Shown piece after piece: positions 8,292-17,125 of a DNA stretch of 64,000 nucleotides. The DNA comes from an uncultured Litoreibacter sp. GTDB taxonomy: Bacteria; Pseudomonadota; Alphaproteobacteria; Rhodobacterales; Rhodobacteraceae. The position numbers were made by a program, and so were the translations under genes. The notes beneath the pieces were generated by a model that saw only the letters and a list, made by a program, of their open reading frames with translations, was not told the DNA's origin and made no database searches. Positions within the stretch are counted from its first letter, which is position 1; each line of letters starts with the position of its first letter. The stretch is from the NCBI GenBank assembly GCA_947494435.1, contig CANLUY010000002.1:806001-870000 (forward strand). The letters are read 5' to 3'.

Positions 8292-10103
8292 TTATTCTTC
8301 GATCCACCAAACATCGGGTAGATATCCCGGCCAGTCACCATAGGCAGGCACATAGTCGGGACGTTTCATTTCTTTGTTATGCGCCAGACGCGAGACAGGC
8401 GAATACCACAGAGGTACGACATACCTGCCAGCCATTAAAATACGATCCAGAGCCTTCACTGCAGCGACATAGTCTTCGCGGCTTTCAGCGGTCAACATTT
8501 CCTGAACCATCGCATCAATCGCAGGCATTTCGATCCCAGCAATATTGCGTGACCCTTCCGTCTTGGCGGCGTCCGTTCCCCAATAGCTGAGTTGCTCGTT
8601 GCCCGGGCTCAAGGACAAGCCCCGTGTCGTGTAGGTCATGTCGAAATCGAACGTGTCAATCCGCTCGCGATACTGGGCGCCATCGGTTGTATCAACGGTC
8701 GCAAAGACGCCGATCCGCTCCAAGGCTTGCGTATAAATGTTGAGAATTGCGAGCACTTCAGAACTGCCGGATTGCACGAGAATAGAGAAGTTAAGTGGCT
8801 TCCCATTTGCATTCGTCATGACGCCGTCTTTGATTTCCCATCCGGCCTCTGCCAGCAGTTCCTGTGCCTTAACGATCCCGGCGCGGTTCCGCTCGGAGCC
8901 ATTTGACACAGGCAGGTTATATCCTTCGATTGTACCGGGGATCAGGCCAGATCTGTGTGCCTCCAGAAGCTCCAACACCTTTCCCTCAGCCGCGTCATGT
9001 CCCATCCCAAGAACAGAGTTAGAGAAGTAAGACGTGATCCGGGGCTGGTTTCCGCCGTTCAGCTTCTCGTTGATGAACTCAAAATTGAACGCTTGGATCA
9101 GGGCTTCACGGACTCGCCAGTCCTCGAAGATATCGCGCCGCGTGTTCATCGCAAAGCCTGTGATGCCAGACGGGCGGTCATGCTTGATCTCGGATTTGAT
9201 GACATCCCCATTCGTGACCCGCGGAAAGCCAAACTGTTGCTCCCACTTTGCCGAGTTGGTTTCACGATGCGACGTCAGCGCCCCCGCCTTGAAGGCTTCG
9301 AACATCGCTGTGGCATCAGCGAAAAACTCCATCCGTACTTCATCAATAACATTCGTACCTTTGCGGAATGGCACATCAACGCCCCAGTAGTCCGGGTTGC
9401 GCTTTAGCGAAACGAACCGTCCCGCCTCAAAATCGTCGATCACATAAGGTGCCGTTGATATTGGAATTTCTGTCAGCCCGCTTTCAGCAAAGTTTTTACC
9501 CTCCCACTGGGCTTTCTTGAGAATGGGACGCATGCCCATGATCAGCGCCAATTCCCGATCTTCGACGTTGAATGTAAACTTCACAGACCGATCACCGGTT
9601 TTCTCAGCCGATGCAACTTTCCCCCAACTGCCACGGTAGCGGCCATGACCTTGCGTGCCCAACGTCTCGTAGGACCAGATCACATCTTCGACTGTTACCG
9701 GCGTCCCATCTGAAAAGCGTGCTTCTTCACGCAGGACAAATTCAACAGAATCACCGCTGTCACTGACATCAATCGATTCGGCCAAAAGACCATAAAGGGT
9801 GAAGGGTTCATCCAGTGAACGACCCATAAGGCTTTCATATGCAAGGAAGCGAAGCTGCCACGGCACCCGCCCTTTTTGGATATGCGGATTGAGCGAATCG
9901 AAGCTGCCAACTTCGCCAGCCGCGACCTTCCCGCCAAATGGTGCATCCGGGTTTACATATGGGAGCGACACAAAGTCTGGTGGTAACGCGGGCTCACCAT
10001 ACATAGCTATGCCATGCTTGGGCTCTGCAAAAACCTGCGTGCCCAAAAGAAGCGCTGACGTTAAGGCAATCGCCTGACCTGTCCGGAAAAACACTGATCT
10101 CAT
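8292..10103 (-). CDS. periplasmic oligopeptide-type binding protein (SBP family 5)
   Basis: 603 residues with a signal peptide ending near residue 26 (LLLGTQVFA-EP). The body is an SBP_bac_5 fold of the YejA/OppA type: it begins with HGIAMYGEPALPPDF, and the family motif for opening the cleft, FTLYGLLAESI...ARFSDGTPVTVEDV, lies near residues 100-140. Such proteins deliver peptides or related solutes to an ABC permease, but no permease or ATPase gene is adjacent, so it may serve a transporter encoded elsewhere. It heads the minus-strand run with the entericidin-like, DCC and DUF4166 genes. Confidence 0.9.
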   Translation of the reverse strand: MRSVFFRTGQAIALTSALLLGTQVFAEPKHGIAMYGEPALPPDFVSLPYVNPDAPFGGKVAAGEVGSFDSLNPHIQKGRVPWQLRFLAYESLMGRSLDEPFTLYGLLAESIDVSDSGDSVEFVLREEARFSDGTPVTVEDVIWSYETLGTQGHGRYRGSWGKVASAEKTGDRSVKFTFNVEDRELALIMGMRPILKKAQWEGKNFAESGLTEIPISTAPYVIDDFEAGRFVSLKRNPDYWGVDVPFRKGTNVIDEVRMEFFADATAMFEAFKAGALTSHRETNSAKWEQQFGFPRVTNGDVIKSEIKHDRPSGITGFAMNTRRDIFEDWRVREALIQAFNFEFINEKLNGGNQPRITSYFSNSVLGMGHDAAEGKVLELLEAHRSGLIPGTIEGYNLPVSNGSERNRAGIVKAQELLAEAGWEIKDGVMTNANGKPLNFSILVQSGSSEVLAILNIYTQALERIGVFATVDTTDGAQYRERIDTFDFDMTYTTRGLSLSPGNEQLSYWGTDAAKTEGSRNIAGIEMPAIDAMVQEMLTAESREDYVAAVKALDRILMAGRYVVPLWYSPVSRLAHNKEMKRPDYVPAYGDWPGYLPDVWWIEE

Positions 10104-10182
10104 TTTGGCAACTCTCCCTCATGCCCCTATTATTATTGAGGCCGACCGTACTGCGGAGTTTCAACCTTTTCAAACTTTTAGC

Positions 10183-10211
10183 TTGGCGCAAGGCAAGTCA
10201 TTGCTTATAAA
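10183..10211 (+). promoter_or_regulatory. sigma70-type promoter of the candidate small RNA
   Basis: TTGGCG at 10183-10188 and TATAAA at 10206-10211 are separated by exactly 17 bases, a good housekeeping promoter match. Transcription would start near 10218. Confidence 0.6.
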
Positions 10212-10217
10212 GAGGTT

Positions 10218-10292
10218 ACTGCTCGATAGGTTTCTTGCCTGTATGAAACCTGCCTCAATAACTTAACGCCAGCTTCGTGCTGGCGTTTTTTT
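10218..10292 (+). ncRNA. candidate two-hairpin small RNA
   Basis: A short gene-free unit lies between the divergent peptide-binding-protein and 3-hydroxybutyrate dehydrogenase genes. A good promoter is followed, after about 10 bases, by hairpin 1 (AGGTTTC 10228-10234 with GAAACCT 10245-10251, loop TTGCCTGTAT), a short A/U-rich linker, then hairpin 2, a strong rho-independent terminator. The expected transcript is about 75 nt, the form of a trans-acting sRNA. It could instead be a leader or attenuator for the downstream gene, but the terminator lies 134 bases before that start and no leader peptide is evident. The RNA family is not recognised. Confidence 0.5.
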
Positions 10293-10294
10293 TT
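10266..10294 (+). terminator. rho-independent terminator
   Basis: Stem ACGCCAGC 10266-10273 with GCTGGCGT 10279-10286, loop TTCGT, followed by nine T residues. This is a textbook plus-strand terminator and defines the end of the candidate small RNA. Confidence 0.85.
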
Positions 10295-10427
10295 GTGCAG
10301 CGCCATTCAAGAGAAGTTGATCCACCGACTGACGCGGGCCGTTGAAACACGTGGCACCGCTTCCTTTGTCCTGTATACAATGCACACGCAGCAAGACCTG
10401 CTGCACCGCAATATCAGGAGTTACGAC

Positions 10428-11201
10428 ATGTCGATCACTGGAAAAACAGCGCTCATCACCGGATCAAATTCAGGAATTGGTTTAGGCATTGCAGAAGAGC
10501 TCGCCAAATCCGGCGCAAACGTGATCCTCAACTCCTACACCGACAGCGACGACGATCATGCACTTGCAGAGCGGATCAGCAAAGAAACCGGAACGACGGC
10601 CCGCTATATTTCTGCTGACTTGTCCAAAGGTGACCAATCGCGCGCGTTGGTTGAAAAAGCCGGACATGTCGACATTCTGATCAACAACGCCGGCATTCAG
10701 CATGTGGCGCCAATTGATGAGTTCCCGGTTGAGAAATGGGACATGATTATTGCGATCATGCTCTCCAGCGTCTTTCACACCACCGCTGCCGCCCTGCCAA
10801 TGATGCGCAAAGCCGGTTGGGGTCGTGTGATCAACATCTCGTCTGCCCACGGCTTGACGGCATCTCCTTACAAATCCGCCTATGTCTCTGCCAAACATGG
10901 TGTGGTCGGCATGACAAAGGTTGTGGCGCTTGAAACCGCAAAAGAGCCGATCACAGCAAATGCAATCTGCCCGGGCTATGTTCTGACACCGCTCGTTGAG
11001 TCTCAAATCCCGGATACGGCCAAGAAGTACGACATGACGGAAGAAGAGGTAACACAGAAAGTCATCCTCGAACGCCAGCCATCAAAGGAATTTGCAACGA
11101 CTGAGCAGCTCGGCGGGGTGGCGGCCTTCCTGTGTTCAGACGCTGCCGCACAAATCACCGGCACCACAATCAGCGTTGATGGCGGCTGGACCGCACTTTG
11201 A
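10428..11201 (+). CDS. bdhA: 3-hydroxybutyrate dehydrogenase (SDR family)
   Basis: Short-chain dehydrogenase of 257 residues, starting at MSITGKTALITG (ATG 10428, preceded by CAGGAG); the longer frame to 10293 lacks homology-like sequence. The cofactor motif TGSNSGIGLGIA (about 11-22), the NNAG motif, and the catalytic Ser with Tyr-x-x-x-Lys (YVSAK) are present. The C-terminal region (GYVLTPLVESQIPD, ERQPSKEFAT, SVDGGWTAL) is characteristic of D-3-hydroxybutyrate dehydrogenase, which oxidises 3-hydroxybutyrate to acetoacetate in polyhydroxybutyrate turnover. The patatin-like gene follows with a one-base overlap (TGATG). Confidence 0.9.
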   Translation: MSITGKTALITGSNSGIGLGIAEELAKSGANVILNSYTDSDDDHALAERISKETGTTARYISADLSKGDQSRALVEKAGHVDILINNAGIQHVAPIDEFPVEKWDMIIAIMLSSVFHTTAAALPMMRKAGWGRVINISSAHGLTASPYKSAYVSAKHGVVGMTKVVALETAKEPITANAICPGYVLTPLVESQIPDTAKKYDMTEEEVTQKVILERQPSKEFATTEQLGGVAAFLCSDAAAQITGTTISVDGGWTAL

Positions 11202-12241
11202 TGGCGCGCAAAGCAAAATCAAAGAAAATCAATATCGCCCTGCAGGGCGGTGGCGCGCATGGCGCTTACACTTGGGGCGTGCTTGATCGCCTGCTCGAAG
11301 AAGAGAGGCTTGAAATTGCGGGCATCTCGGGCACCTCTGCCGGGGCCTTAAACGGTGCGGCTTTGAAATCCGGCATGGTCGAGGATGGCCGCCAAGGTGC
11401 TAAAGATAAGCTCAGCTGGCTTTGGCATGAAGTCGGCGCGATAGATCATGCCAGTCTGCCCGCATGGATGACGGGCGTCACGCCGCAAGCTGTCAGCAAC
11501 GCAATGCAGATGTCACCAGCCTTTGTCGCTGTCGATATCATGTCGCGCCTGTCTACCCCATATCAGTTTGCGGCAATGACCCCACACCCGCTCGAAAAAA
11601 TCGTGAAGTCTTTCTCCTACGATCGGGTCTGCGCTTTAGAGGGACCCGAACTTTTCATCTGCGCCACAAATGTGCGCAGCGGCAAAATCCGTATCTTCGA
11701 TAAATCCGATATCGACACAGACGCAATACTGGCGTCTGGCTGCCTGCCGACCTTATTCAAGGCTGTCGAGATCTTTGACCCAAAGACAGAACGCGTGGAA
11801 GCCTATTGGGATGGTGGCTACATGGGCAACCCGGCGCTATTCCCGCTCTTTCCCAACGACACGCGCGATATTGTCATCGTCAACATCAACCCGCTGCACC
11901 GCGAGGAAATTCCCAAGACCCCGCATGAGATCCAGAACCGGATAAACGAGATCAGCTTCAACGGATCGCTCTTTCGCGAGTTGCGTGCCATCCAATTTGT
12001 GCGGGACCTGATAGAGACCGGCAAAGTCAAACGTGGCACGATGGAAGATGTCCTTATCCATATGATATCAGATGACGAGCTCATGACCCAGCTGTCGGTT
12101 GCGACCAAACTCGTTCCAACACCCTATGTATTGGAAGAACTGAAACAGGCTGGTCGCAAGACAGCTGATACATTCCTGTCAGACCACTGGTCTGATCTGA
12201 ACGAGACATCCAGCGTCAACCTCCGCGACATGTTCAGCTGA
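11201..12241 (+). CDS. patatin-like phospholipase
   Basis: 346 residues. The oxyanion-hole motif GGGAHGAYTWG (about 17-27), the nucleophile elbow GTSAG (near residue 46) and the D-G-G motif of the catalytic dyad (DGGY near 205) are all intact, so an active serine acyl hydrolase is expected. The ATG overlaps the bdhA stop by one base, implying coupled translation. In related bacteria this pairing suggests a role in storage-lipid or polyhydroxybutyrate use, but phospholipid or lipid substrates remain possible. No signal peptide is visible; cytosolic. Confidence 0.88.
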   Translation: MARKAKSKKINIALQGGGAHGAYTWGVLDRLLEEERLEIAGISGTSAGALNGAALKSGMVEDGRQGAKDKLSWLWHEVGAIDHASLPAWMTGVTPQAVSNAMQMSPAFVAVDIMSRLSTPYQFAAMTPHPLEKIVKSFSYDRVCALEGPELFICATNVRSGKIRIFDKSDIDTDAILASGCLPTLFKAVEIFDPKTERVEAYWDGGYMGNPALFPLFPNDTRDIVIVNINPLHREEIPKTPHEIQNRINEISFNGSLFRELRAIQFVRDLIETGKVKRGTMEDVLIHMISDDELMTQLSVATKLVPTPYVLEELKQAGRKTADTFLSDHWSDLNETSSVNLRDMFS

Positions 12242-12287
12242 ACGATTCAACGCATAGCCCGTCCAATCCCCCCAACATTTCATCATT

Positions 12288-12405
12288 CTCACGGTTTGTG
12301 AGCCGGTTCTCACGCGCGCGTTATGGCGTTGGCTGTTGCACACGACATCTGTGCGCAGGCGCACCAATCGTGGCATATTCTCACGCTCTGGTGAGTTCAA
12401 GTGAG
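12288..12405. promoter_or_regulatory. array of CTCAC/GTGAG motifs upstream of the repeat-protein gene
   Basis: In the 250-base gap before the small secreted protein there are two inverted repeats, CTCAC 12288-12292 with GTGAG 12298-12302 and CTCAC 12380-12384 with GTGAG 12391-12395. A further TTCTCACGC lies at about 12307 and an extra GTGAG near 12401. Three of the copies read TTCTCACG. The layout looks like multiple binding sites for one dimeric regulator. Confidence 0.4.
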
Positions 12406-12491
12406 CCGGAACCTGCCCCATATTCATCTCATCAAACGGCAACACGCCGACACACACCGCCGCAAGGCAACACACAAACTGGAGAAACAAA

Positions 12492-12785
12492 ATGAAAACC
12501 ATCATCGCAACAACCGCCCTCGCCCTGTCCTTCGCTGCTCCTGCAGCCGCTGCTGACAAGTCGGTCCAACAGTTCTTCGCGCTGAGCAACGACTCCGCCG
12601 CCGAGCGCATCGTCCGCGATACAACAGGTGGCAATACAGCCGCAGCGTTGGAAAAATTTGTCGCAACGAAAGATAGCGCCGCCGAGCGTAACATCGTCAT
12701 CGACCAAGACGCTCAAGTCAGCCGCGACGTCGTCTCGTTCTTCGCCCTGAGCAACGACTCCGCTGCCGAGCGCATCGTCAAGTAA
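12492..12785 (+). CDS. small secreted protein with DSAAER repeats
   Basis: 97 residues with a clear signal peptide (MKTIIATTALALSFAAPAAA, cleavage near AAA-AD). The mature part of about 76 residues contains FFALSNDSAAERIV twice, near residues 28-41 and 83-96, and a degenerate middle copy, ATKDSAAERNIV. The two outer copies are almost identical at DNA level as well. No known domain is recognised; function unknown. GGAG precedes the ATG, and a terminator at 12823-12856 makes the gene a single-gene transcription unit, with a motif-rich upstream region. Confidence 0.75.
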   Translation: MKTIIATTALALSFAAPAAAADKSVQQFFALSNDSAAERIVRDTTGGNTAAALEKFVATKDSAAERNIVIDQDAQVSRDVVSFFALSNDSAAERIVK

Positions 12786-12822
12786 CTCTCAAAGGTTTTG
12801 CTCCCACAAAACCCAAAGACCA

Positions 12823-12856
12823 ACGGCCTCCTCCATCCCCCGGGGAGGCCGTTTTT
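12823..12856 (+). terminator. rho-independent terminator
   Basis: ACGGCCTCC at 12823-12831 pairs with GGAGGCCGT at 12844-12852, followed by TTTTT. It closes the repeat-protein transcript 38 bases after its stop codon. Confidence 0.85.
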
Positions 12857-12908
12857 CGTTGCGGTTATGTAATCTTGCAAACCGGCTTCCGGCACCGTAG
12901 CGATCCAT

Positions 12909-14393
12909 ATGTTTTCGATCTTTGACACTGGTCCCTATCCGCCCCCGCCGCCAAACTTCAATATGGCGGAGTACGTCCTGTCGGCAGGTCAGCAAACTCC
13001 TGACAAACCCGCGCTGGAAATCCTCGGCGACAAGACACGCGTCATCACATATGCCGAATTGCGCAAAGCCGTTGCCTCTATCGCAGCCGGTCTGTTGGCT
13101 TCGGGACTTGGTCCGGGCGATCGTGCGATGCTTCGTCTGGGCAATCGTGTAGAATTCCCACTCGCCTATCTCGCGTGCATTTGGGTGGGCATCGTCCCGG
13201 TGCCAACATCTGCCCAGCTCACAAAGCGCGAGATCACATCGCTAGCCGAAAAGTGCACGCCTAAGGTCGCAATAACGCAGGCTGATATCTCTACACCTGA
13301 CAACGTCCCAATACTTCATTGTGATACTTTCGATCAGATGCAGGGGCTTGATCCCGTTGCGCCCGCTTTGGGTGATCCGGATCGTCTGGCATATATCATC
13401 TTCACCTCAGGCACGTCCGGTAAGCCGCGCGGTGTGTGTCATGCGCATCGCGCGATTTGGGCACGGCAAATGATGTTTGAGGGCTGGTATGGCCTTGAGC
13501 CCGAAGATCGGGTTCTGCACGCGGGTGCTTTCAATTGGACCTACACAATGGGCACCGGCCTTATGGATCCGTGGACGCGCGGCGCTACGGCTTTGATCCC
13601 CGAGGACGGCACTGACACGGGTTCGATCCCGTCCCTAATCACGAACTCAAAGGCAACGATTTTCGCAGCGGCACCCGGCGTTTACCGCAAGATCCTTCCA
13701 GAAATGACGAACAAGCGCACCGACCTGCGTCATGGCCTCTCCGCAGGCGAACACCTCTCAGAGCAGGTCCGCACCGACTGGAAAGCTCAAACAGACACTG
13801 AGTTGCATCAAGCATTAGGCATGTCCGAATGCTCCACCTTCATCTCGTCTTCGCCAACCAACCCAGCGCAGCCCCATACCTCAGGTCGTCCGCAATCAGG
13901 TCGCACTGTCGCAATCCTGAAAGATGGCAAAGCAGTTCCCTATGATGAAGAGGGTATGCTGGCCATTTCCACAAACGACCCCGGCTTGATGAAAGGATAC
14001 CTCGACGGACCATCCCTCACAGGCCAATGGTTTGAAACCGGGGATCAGGCCAAAATGGCCGCGGATGGCACGATCACCTATCTGGGCCGCAATGATGATA
14101 TGATGAATGCAGGCGGCTTCCGCGTCTCACCGCTCGAAGTTGAAAACAGCTTTGTACAAATCGCTGGCGTCACAGCCTGCGCCGCTGTGCAAGTCAGCGT
14201 AAAGAAAGATGCAAGCGTTATCGCGCTCTACTATGCCGGCCCCACAGAGGAACACACCCTGCGCACCCATGCAGAGCAAAACCTTGCCCGATACAAACAA
14301 CCCCGCCTTTACATTCGCCAAGCCGCCCTTCCATATGGCGCCAACGGCAAATTAAACCGCCGCGCGTTGCGCACCAGCTTTGAGGCCCCCTGA
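12909..14393 (+). CDS. acyl-CoA ligase (class I adenylate-forming enzyme)
   Basis: 494 residues. The AMP-binding P-loop FTSGTSGKPRG is near residue 165, the adenylate-contacting HQALGMSECSTF region near 296, the hinge FETGDQAKM near 375, and the C-terminal GRNDDMMNAGGFRVSPLEVE with the catalytic lysine segment PYGANGKLNRRAL at the end. It resembles benzoate- or medium-chain acyl-CoA ligases; the acid used cannot be told from sequence. The N-terminus has a run of five prolines. The FrnE-like gene begins two bases after its stop, so the two form an operon. Confidence 0.87.
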   Translation: MFSIFDTGPYPPPPPNFNMAEYVLSAGQQTPDKPALEILGDKTRVITYAELRKAVASIAAGLLASGLGPGDRAMLRLGNRVEFPLAYLACIWVGIVPVPTSAQLTKREITSLAEKCTPKVAITQADISTPDNVPILHCDTFDQMQGLDPVAPALGDPDRLAYIIFTSGTSGKPRGVCHAHRAIWARQMMFEGWYGLEPEDRVLHAGAFNWTYTMGTGLMDPWTRGATALIPEDGTDTGSIPSLITNSKATIFAAAPGVYRKILPEMTNKRTDLRHGLSAGEHLSEQVRTDWKAQTDTELHQALGMSECSTFISSSPTNPAQPHTSGRPQSGRTVAILKDGKAVPYDEEGMLAISTNDPGLMKGYLDGPSLTGQWFETGDQAKMAADGTITYLGRNDDMMNAGGFRVSPLEVENSFVQIAGVTACAAVQVSVKKDASVIALYYAGPTEEHTLRTHAEQNLARYKQPRLYIRQAALPYGANGKLNRRALRTSFEAP

Positions 14394-14394
14394 C

Positions 14395-15051
14395 ATGTCC
14401 GCCACGATTCAACTCGACATCATTTCCGATCCCATTTGCCCGTGGTGCTACATCGGCAAATCTGGCCTCGACAGAGCGCTGGAGAAAAACCCGGATCACC
14501 CCTTTCGCGTGGAATGGCATCCGTTTCAACTGAACCCCGAAATGCCTGCAGGTGGCATGGACCGCCGTGAATACCTTGAAACCAAGTTCGGCGGCAAAGA
14601 AAACGCGGTGCGCGTCTACGGACAGATCGCTCAAGCCGCAGAAGCGGCTGGGCTTGAGATCAATTTCGAGGCCATCAAGACAACTCCCAACACCATCGAC
14701 GCACATCGCCTGATCCATTGGGCAGGCCTCGAAGGTCGGCAAACGGCGATTGTCTCAAAACTCTTCCGCGCGTATTTCGTCGACGGGCGTGATATCGGCT
14801 CCCATGATGAGCTGATTGACATCGCAGTCTCCGCCGAAATGAACAAAGACATGATCACCCGCCTTTTGGCCAGTGACAGCGACCGTCAGGATATCGCTGA
14901 ACGTGACGCCCATGCCCGCGACCGTGGCGTGACCGGCGTGCCCACATTCGTGGTCGCAAACCAGCATGTCCTGCCTGGCGCACAACCGGCAGATCTTTGG
15001 GAGCGGGTCTTGGACCAGCTGCGCGTGAAGGCCGAAGACAGTGAAAGTTAA
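14395..15051 (+). CDS. DsbA-family oxidoreductase, FrnE type
   Basis: 218 residues from the ATG at 14395; an in-frame ATG at 14380 lies inside the upstream gene. Thioredoxin-fold protein with the motif DPICPWCYIG (CPWC redox pair near residues 15-18) and the FrnE-specific segments FQLNPEMPAGG and GVTGVPTFVVA with cis-proline. No signal peptide, so it is cytosolic. FrnE-like proteins are linked to oxidative-stress protection and disulfide isomerisation. It is translated immediately after the acyl-CoA ligase. Confidence 0.88.
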   Translation: MSATIQLDIISDPICPWCYIGKSGLDRALEKNPDHPFRVEWHPFQLNPEMPAGGMDRREYLETKFGGKENAVRVYGQIAQAAEAAGLEINFEAIKTTPNTIDAHRLIHWAGLEGRQTAIVSKLFRAYFVDGRDIGSHDELIDIAVSAEMNKDMITRLLASDSDRQDIAERDAHARDRGVTGVPTFVVANQHVLPGAQPADLWERVLDQLRVKAEDSES

Positions 15052-15215
15052 CATGTGATCACCGCACACCAGCCCTCCGGCTTTCTCGCACACCGCGGCA
15101 GCCCGCTTTTTGATCGTTTGCCTTCCGACGTCCGCACAAAAATAAAGTCTGTCGTTCCAATTGGCTTAATTTCATCTGCAAACTCAAATTTTTCCATTTC
15201 TAAAAAGCCCCGTAC

Positions 15216-16400
15216 ATGACCCCTGCAAAGCGCCTGCCGCTGCCTGAATTTATCGCGCTGATTGCCATGCATTTCGCTATGGTTGCGTTCTCAATCGACG
15301 GGATGCTGCCTGCATTGCCAGATATCGCGGAACAACTCAGTCCCACTGATCGCAACCGCGCCCAACTGGTTTTGACCTCTTTCGTATTTGGCATGGGCGT
15401 CGGGACGTTGTTCACGGGGCCCCTCTCGGACACCTTTGGCCGGAAGCCAGTGATCATAGCCGGTGCGGCTCTGTTTGTTGTCGGGGCCGCACTTGCGGCA
15501 CAAGCGCAAACGCTGGAGCAATTGGTTGCGGCTCGCATCTTGCAGGGTCTCGGCGTTGCAGGACCGCGTATCGTGACGCTGGCGATTGTGCGTGATCTTT
15601 ATGACGGCAGGCGCATGGCGCAAATTATGTCCTACGCGATGCTCATCTTCACTCTAGTTCCCGCGGTCGCACCCTATATGGGCGCATTCATCATCGACGC
15701 ATATGGATGGCGCGCAGTCTTCCTCAGCTTCATCCTCTTCGCTGTCATAGCGAGCAGTTGGATGATGATCCGCCAGCAAGAAACCTTGCCACCTGAAAAT
15801 CGCCGCCCCTTTCGCATCAGCAAGCTGTGGGCCGCCACCAAAGAGTGCTTTTCCTACCGCGCCTTTCTAGTCTCAACATGTGCGCAAGCGTTTTCATTTG
15901 GCATCCTCTTTGGCGCGCTCAGCTCAACTCAACAAATTTTCGATCAAACCTTCGGTCGCGGTGAGACCTTCCCCGAATGGTTTGCTCTCATTGCCCTGCT
16001 TGGGGGCATTGCCAGCATTATCAACGCACGCCTTGTGATCGCGCTTGGGATGCGTCGTATGATCGCCATCGGGTTTGGCGGTCAGGCGTTGATATCGGCG
16101 GGCGTCCTGTGTTTGGGCCTCACAATCGGCCTACCCTTTGCACTGTACATCGGTTGGAAGACGTCCATTTTCTTCATGGCAGGCTTGGTTATTGGCAACC
16201 TCAACGCACAAGCGATGGAGCCTGTCGGCCACATCGCGGGCCTTGCCTCATCCGTCATCGGCGCAGTCGCGACAGTCACTGGTGTCTTGCTTGCAATCCC
16301 GGTGGGCTACTTGTTCGACGGCACAACCGTTCCGCTGTCTTTTGCGATCATGATACTGTCAGCCGCCGGATTTTTCTTGGTCCAATGGAAACTGAAATAG
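15216..16400 (+). CDS. MFS drug-efflux transporter, Bcr/CflA type
   Basis: 394 residues with about 12 hydrophobic segments. It begins LPEFIALIAMHFAMVAFSIDGMLPALPDIA, which carries the Bcr/CflA-type first helix, followed by the MFS loop motif GPLSDTFGRKPVII near residue 70 and ARILQGLGVAGPRIVTLAIVRDL. Substrates of this drug:proton antiporter group range from bicyclomycin and chloramphenicol to sulfonamides; the actual substrate here is unknown. It is separated from the FrnE gene by 164 bases without a recognisable terminator. Confidence 0.85.
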   Translation: MTPAKRLPLPEFIALIAMHFAMVAFSIDGMLPALPDIAEQLSPTDRNRAQLVLTSFVFGMGVGTLFTGPLSDTFGRKPVIIAGAALFVVGAALAAQAQTLEQLVAARILQGLGVAGPRIVTLAIVRDLYDGRRMAQIMSYAMLIFTLVPAVAPYMGAFIIDAYGWRAVFLSFILFAVIASSWMMIRQQETLPPENRRPFRISKLWAATKECFSYRAFLVSTCAQAFSFGILFGALSSTQQIFDQTFGRGETFPEWFALIALLGGIASIINARLVIALGMRRMIAIGFGGQALISAGVLCLGLTIGLPFALYIGWKTSIFFMAGLVIGNLNAQAMEPVGHIAGLASSVIGAVATVTGVLLAIPVGYLFDGTTVPLSFAIMILSAAGFFLVQWKLK

Positions 16401-16499
16401 CAACGCACAGCTCTTGTGCGGTGATGAAGGTCATCAACGCTGGTTGCTCACTGGTCCGCCCTTTACCCTGTGCACAGAAACCAAACGGAGTGACCTCAC

Positions 16500-17036
16500 A
16501 TGCTAATGCCCCGCCAAAAAACACCCGATCTGACGCTACCACTGCTCGACGGGGCCACGTTTGATTTAAGCAGTGACGGTGGGGAGCAAGGCACGGTCAT
16601 TTGTTTCTACCGCGGCTTACATTGCCCGCTCTGCGCGACCTATCTGGCCGAGCTGGAAAAGCTGACACCAGACTTTGCCGAACGCGGGATCAAAACGGTT
16701 GCCGTTTCCAGCGATGGTAAAGAGCGCACGGAACAAATGGCCGAAAAGATTGGCGCAAACACATTACGAATGGCCTTTGATCTGGCGTTAGACAAAGCAC
16801 GCGAGTGGGGCCTTTATATCTCAACATCGCGTGGCAAAACCTCCATCGGCATTGAAGAGCCTGCGTTGTTCTCAGAGCCCGGCCTGTTCCTCGTGAAGCC
16901 CGACCAAAGCCTGTATTACATGTCTGTGCAAACGATGCCCTTCGTGCGTCCGCATTTTAAAGAGCTGTTAGGCGCCGTCGATTTTGCAATCGCAAACAGC
17001 TACCCTGCCCGCGGCGAATATGAAGGCGCTATTTAA
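16500..17036 (+). CDS. peroxiredoxin-like (AhpC/TSA) family protein
   Basis: 178 residues, thioredoxin fold. The active-site region FYRGLHCPLCATYL carries a CPLC pair in place of the classical peroxiredoxin PxxxTxxC, as in the peroxiredoxin-like subfamily. VAVSSDG, FSEPGLFLV and a C-terminal substrate-type segment are further family matches. GGAG precedes the ATG at 16500. It probably reduces peroxides or thiols in the cytosol. It is monocistronic between the MFS gene and a hairpin shared with convergent mfd. Confidence 0.85.
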   Translation: MLMPRQKTPDLTLPLLDGATFDLSSDGGEQGTVICFYRGLHCPLCATYLAELEKLTPDFAERGIKTVAVSSDGKERTEQMAEKIGANTLRMAFDLALDKAREWGLYISTSRGKTSIGIEEPALFSEPGLFLVKPDQSLYYMSVQTMPFVRPHFKELLGAVDFAIANSYPARGEYEGAI

Positions 17037-17047
17037 CTTACCAACAT

Positions 17048-17081
17048 CCTAGCGCGAGCAATTTTTACCGCTGGCGCTAGG
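17048..17081. terminator. hairpin between convergent genes
   Basis: CCTAGCGC at 17048-17055 and GCGCTAGG at 17074-17081 form an 8-bp stem with an 18-base loop. The tail is A/T-rich but not a clear U-run. It probably separates the peroxiredoxin-like gene from mfd. Confidence 0.4.
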
Positions 17082-17125
17082 AAAATTCTGGCTTGAGCAG
17101 AGCCTTTCCCGAGCATTAGTCGTGC

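Noticed and set aside
8292-10103. Complete peptide ABC transporter operon
   Set aside because: Only the binding protein is present; no permease or ATPase gene lies on either side.
10293-10427. 45-residue N-terminal extension of bdhA
   Set aside because: SDR homology begins at the ATG at 10428, which has a CAGGAG site; the extension overlaps the small RNA terminator tail.
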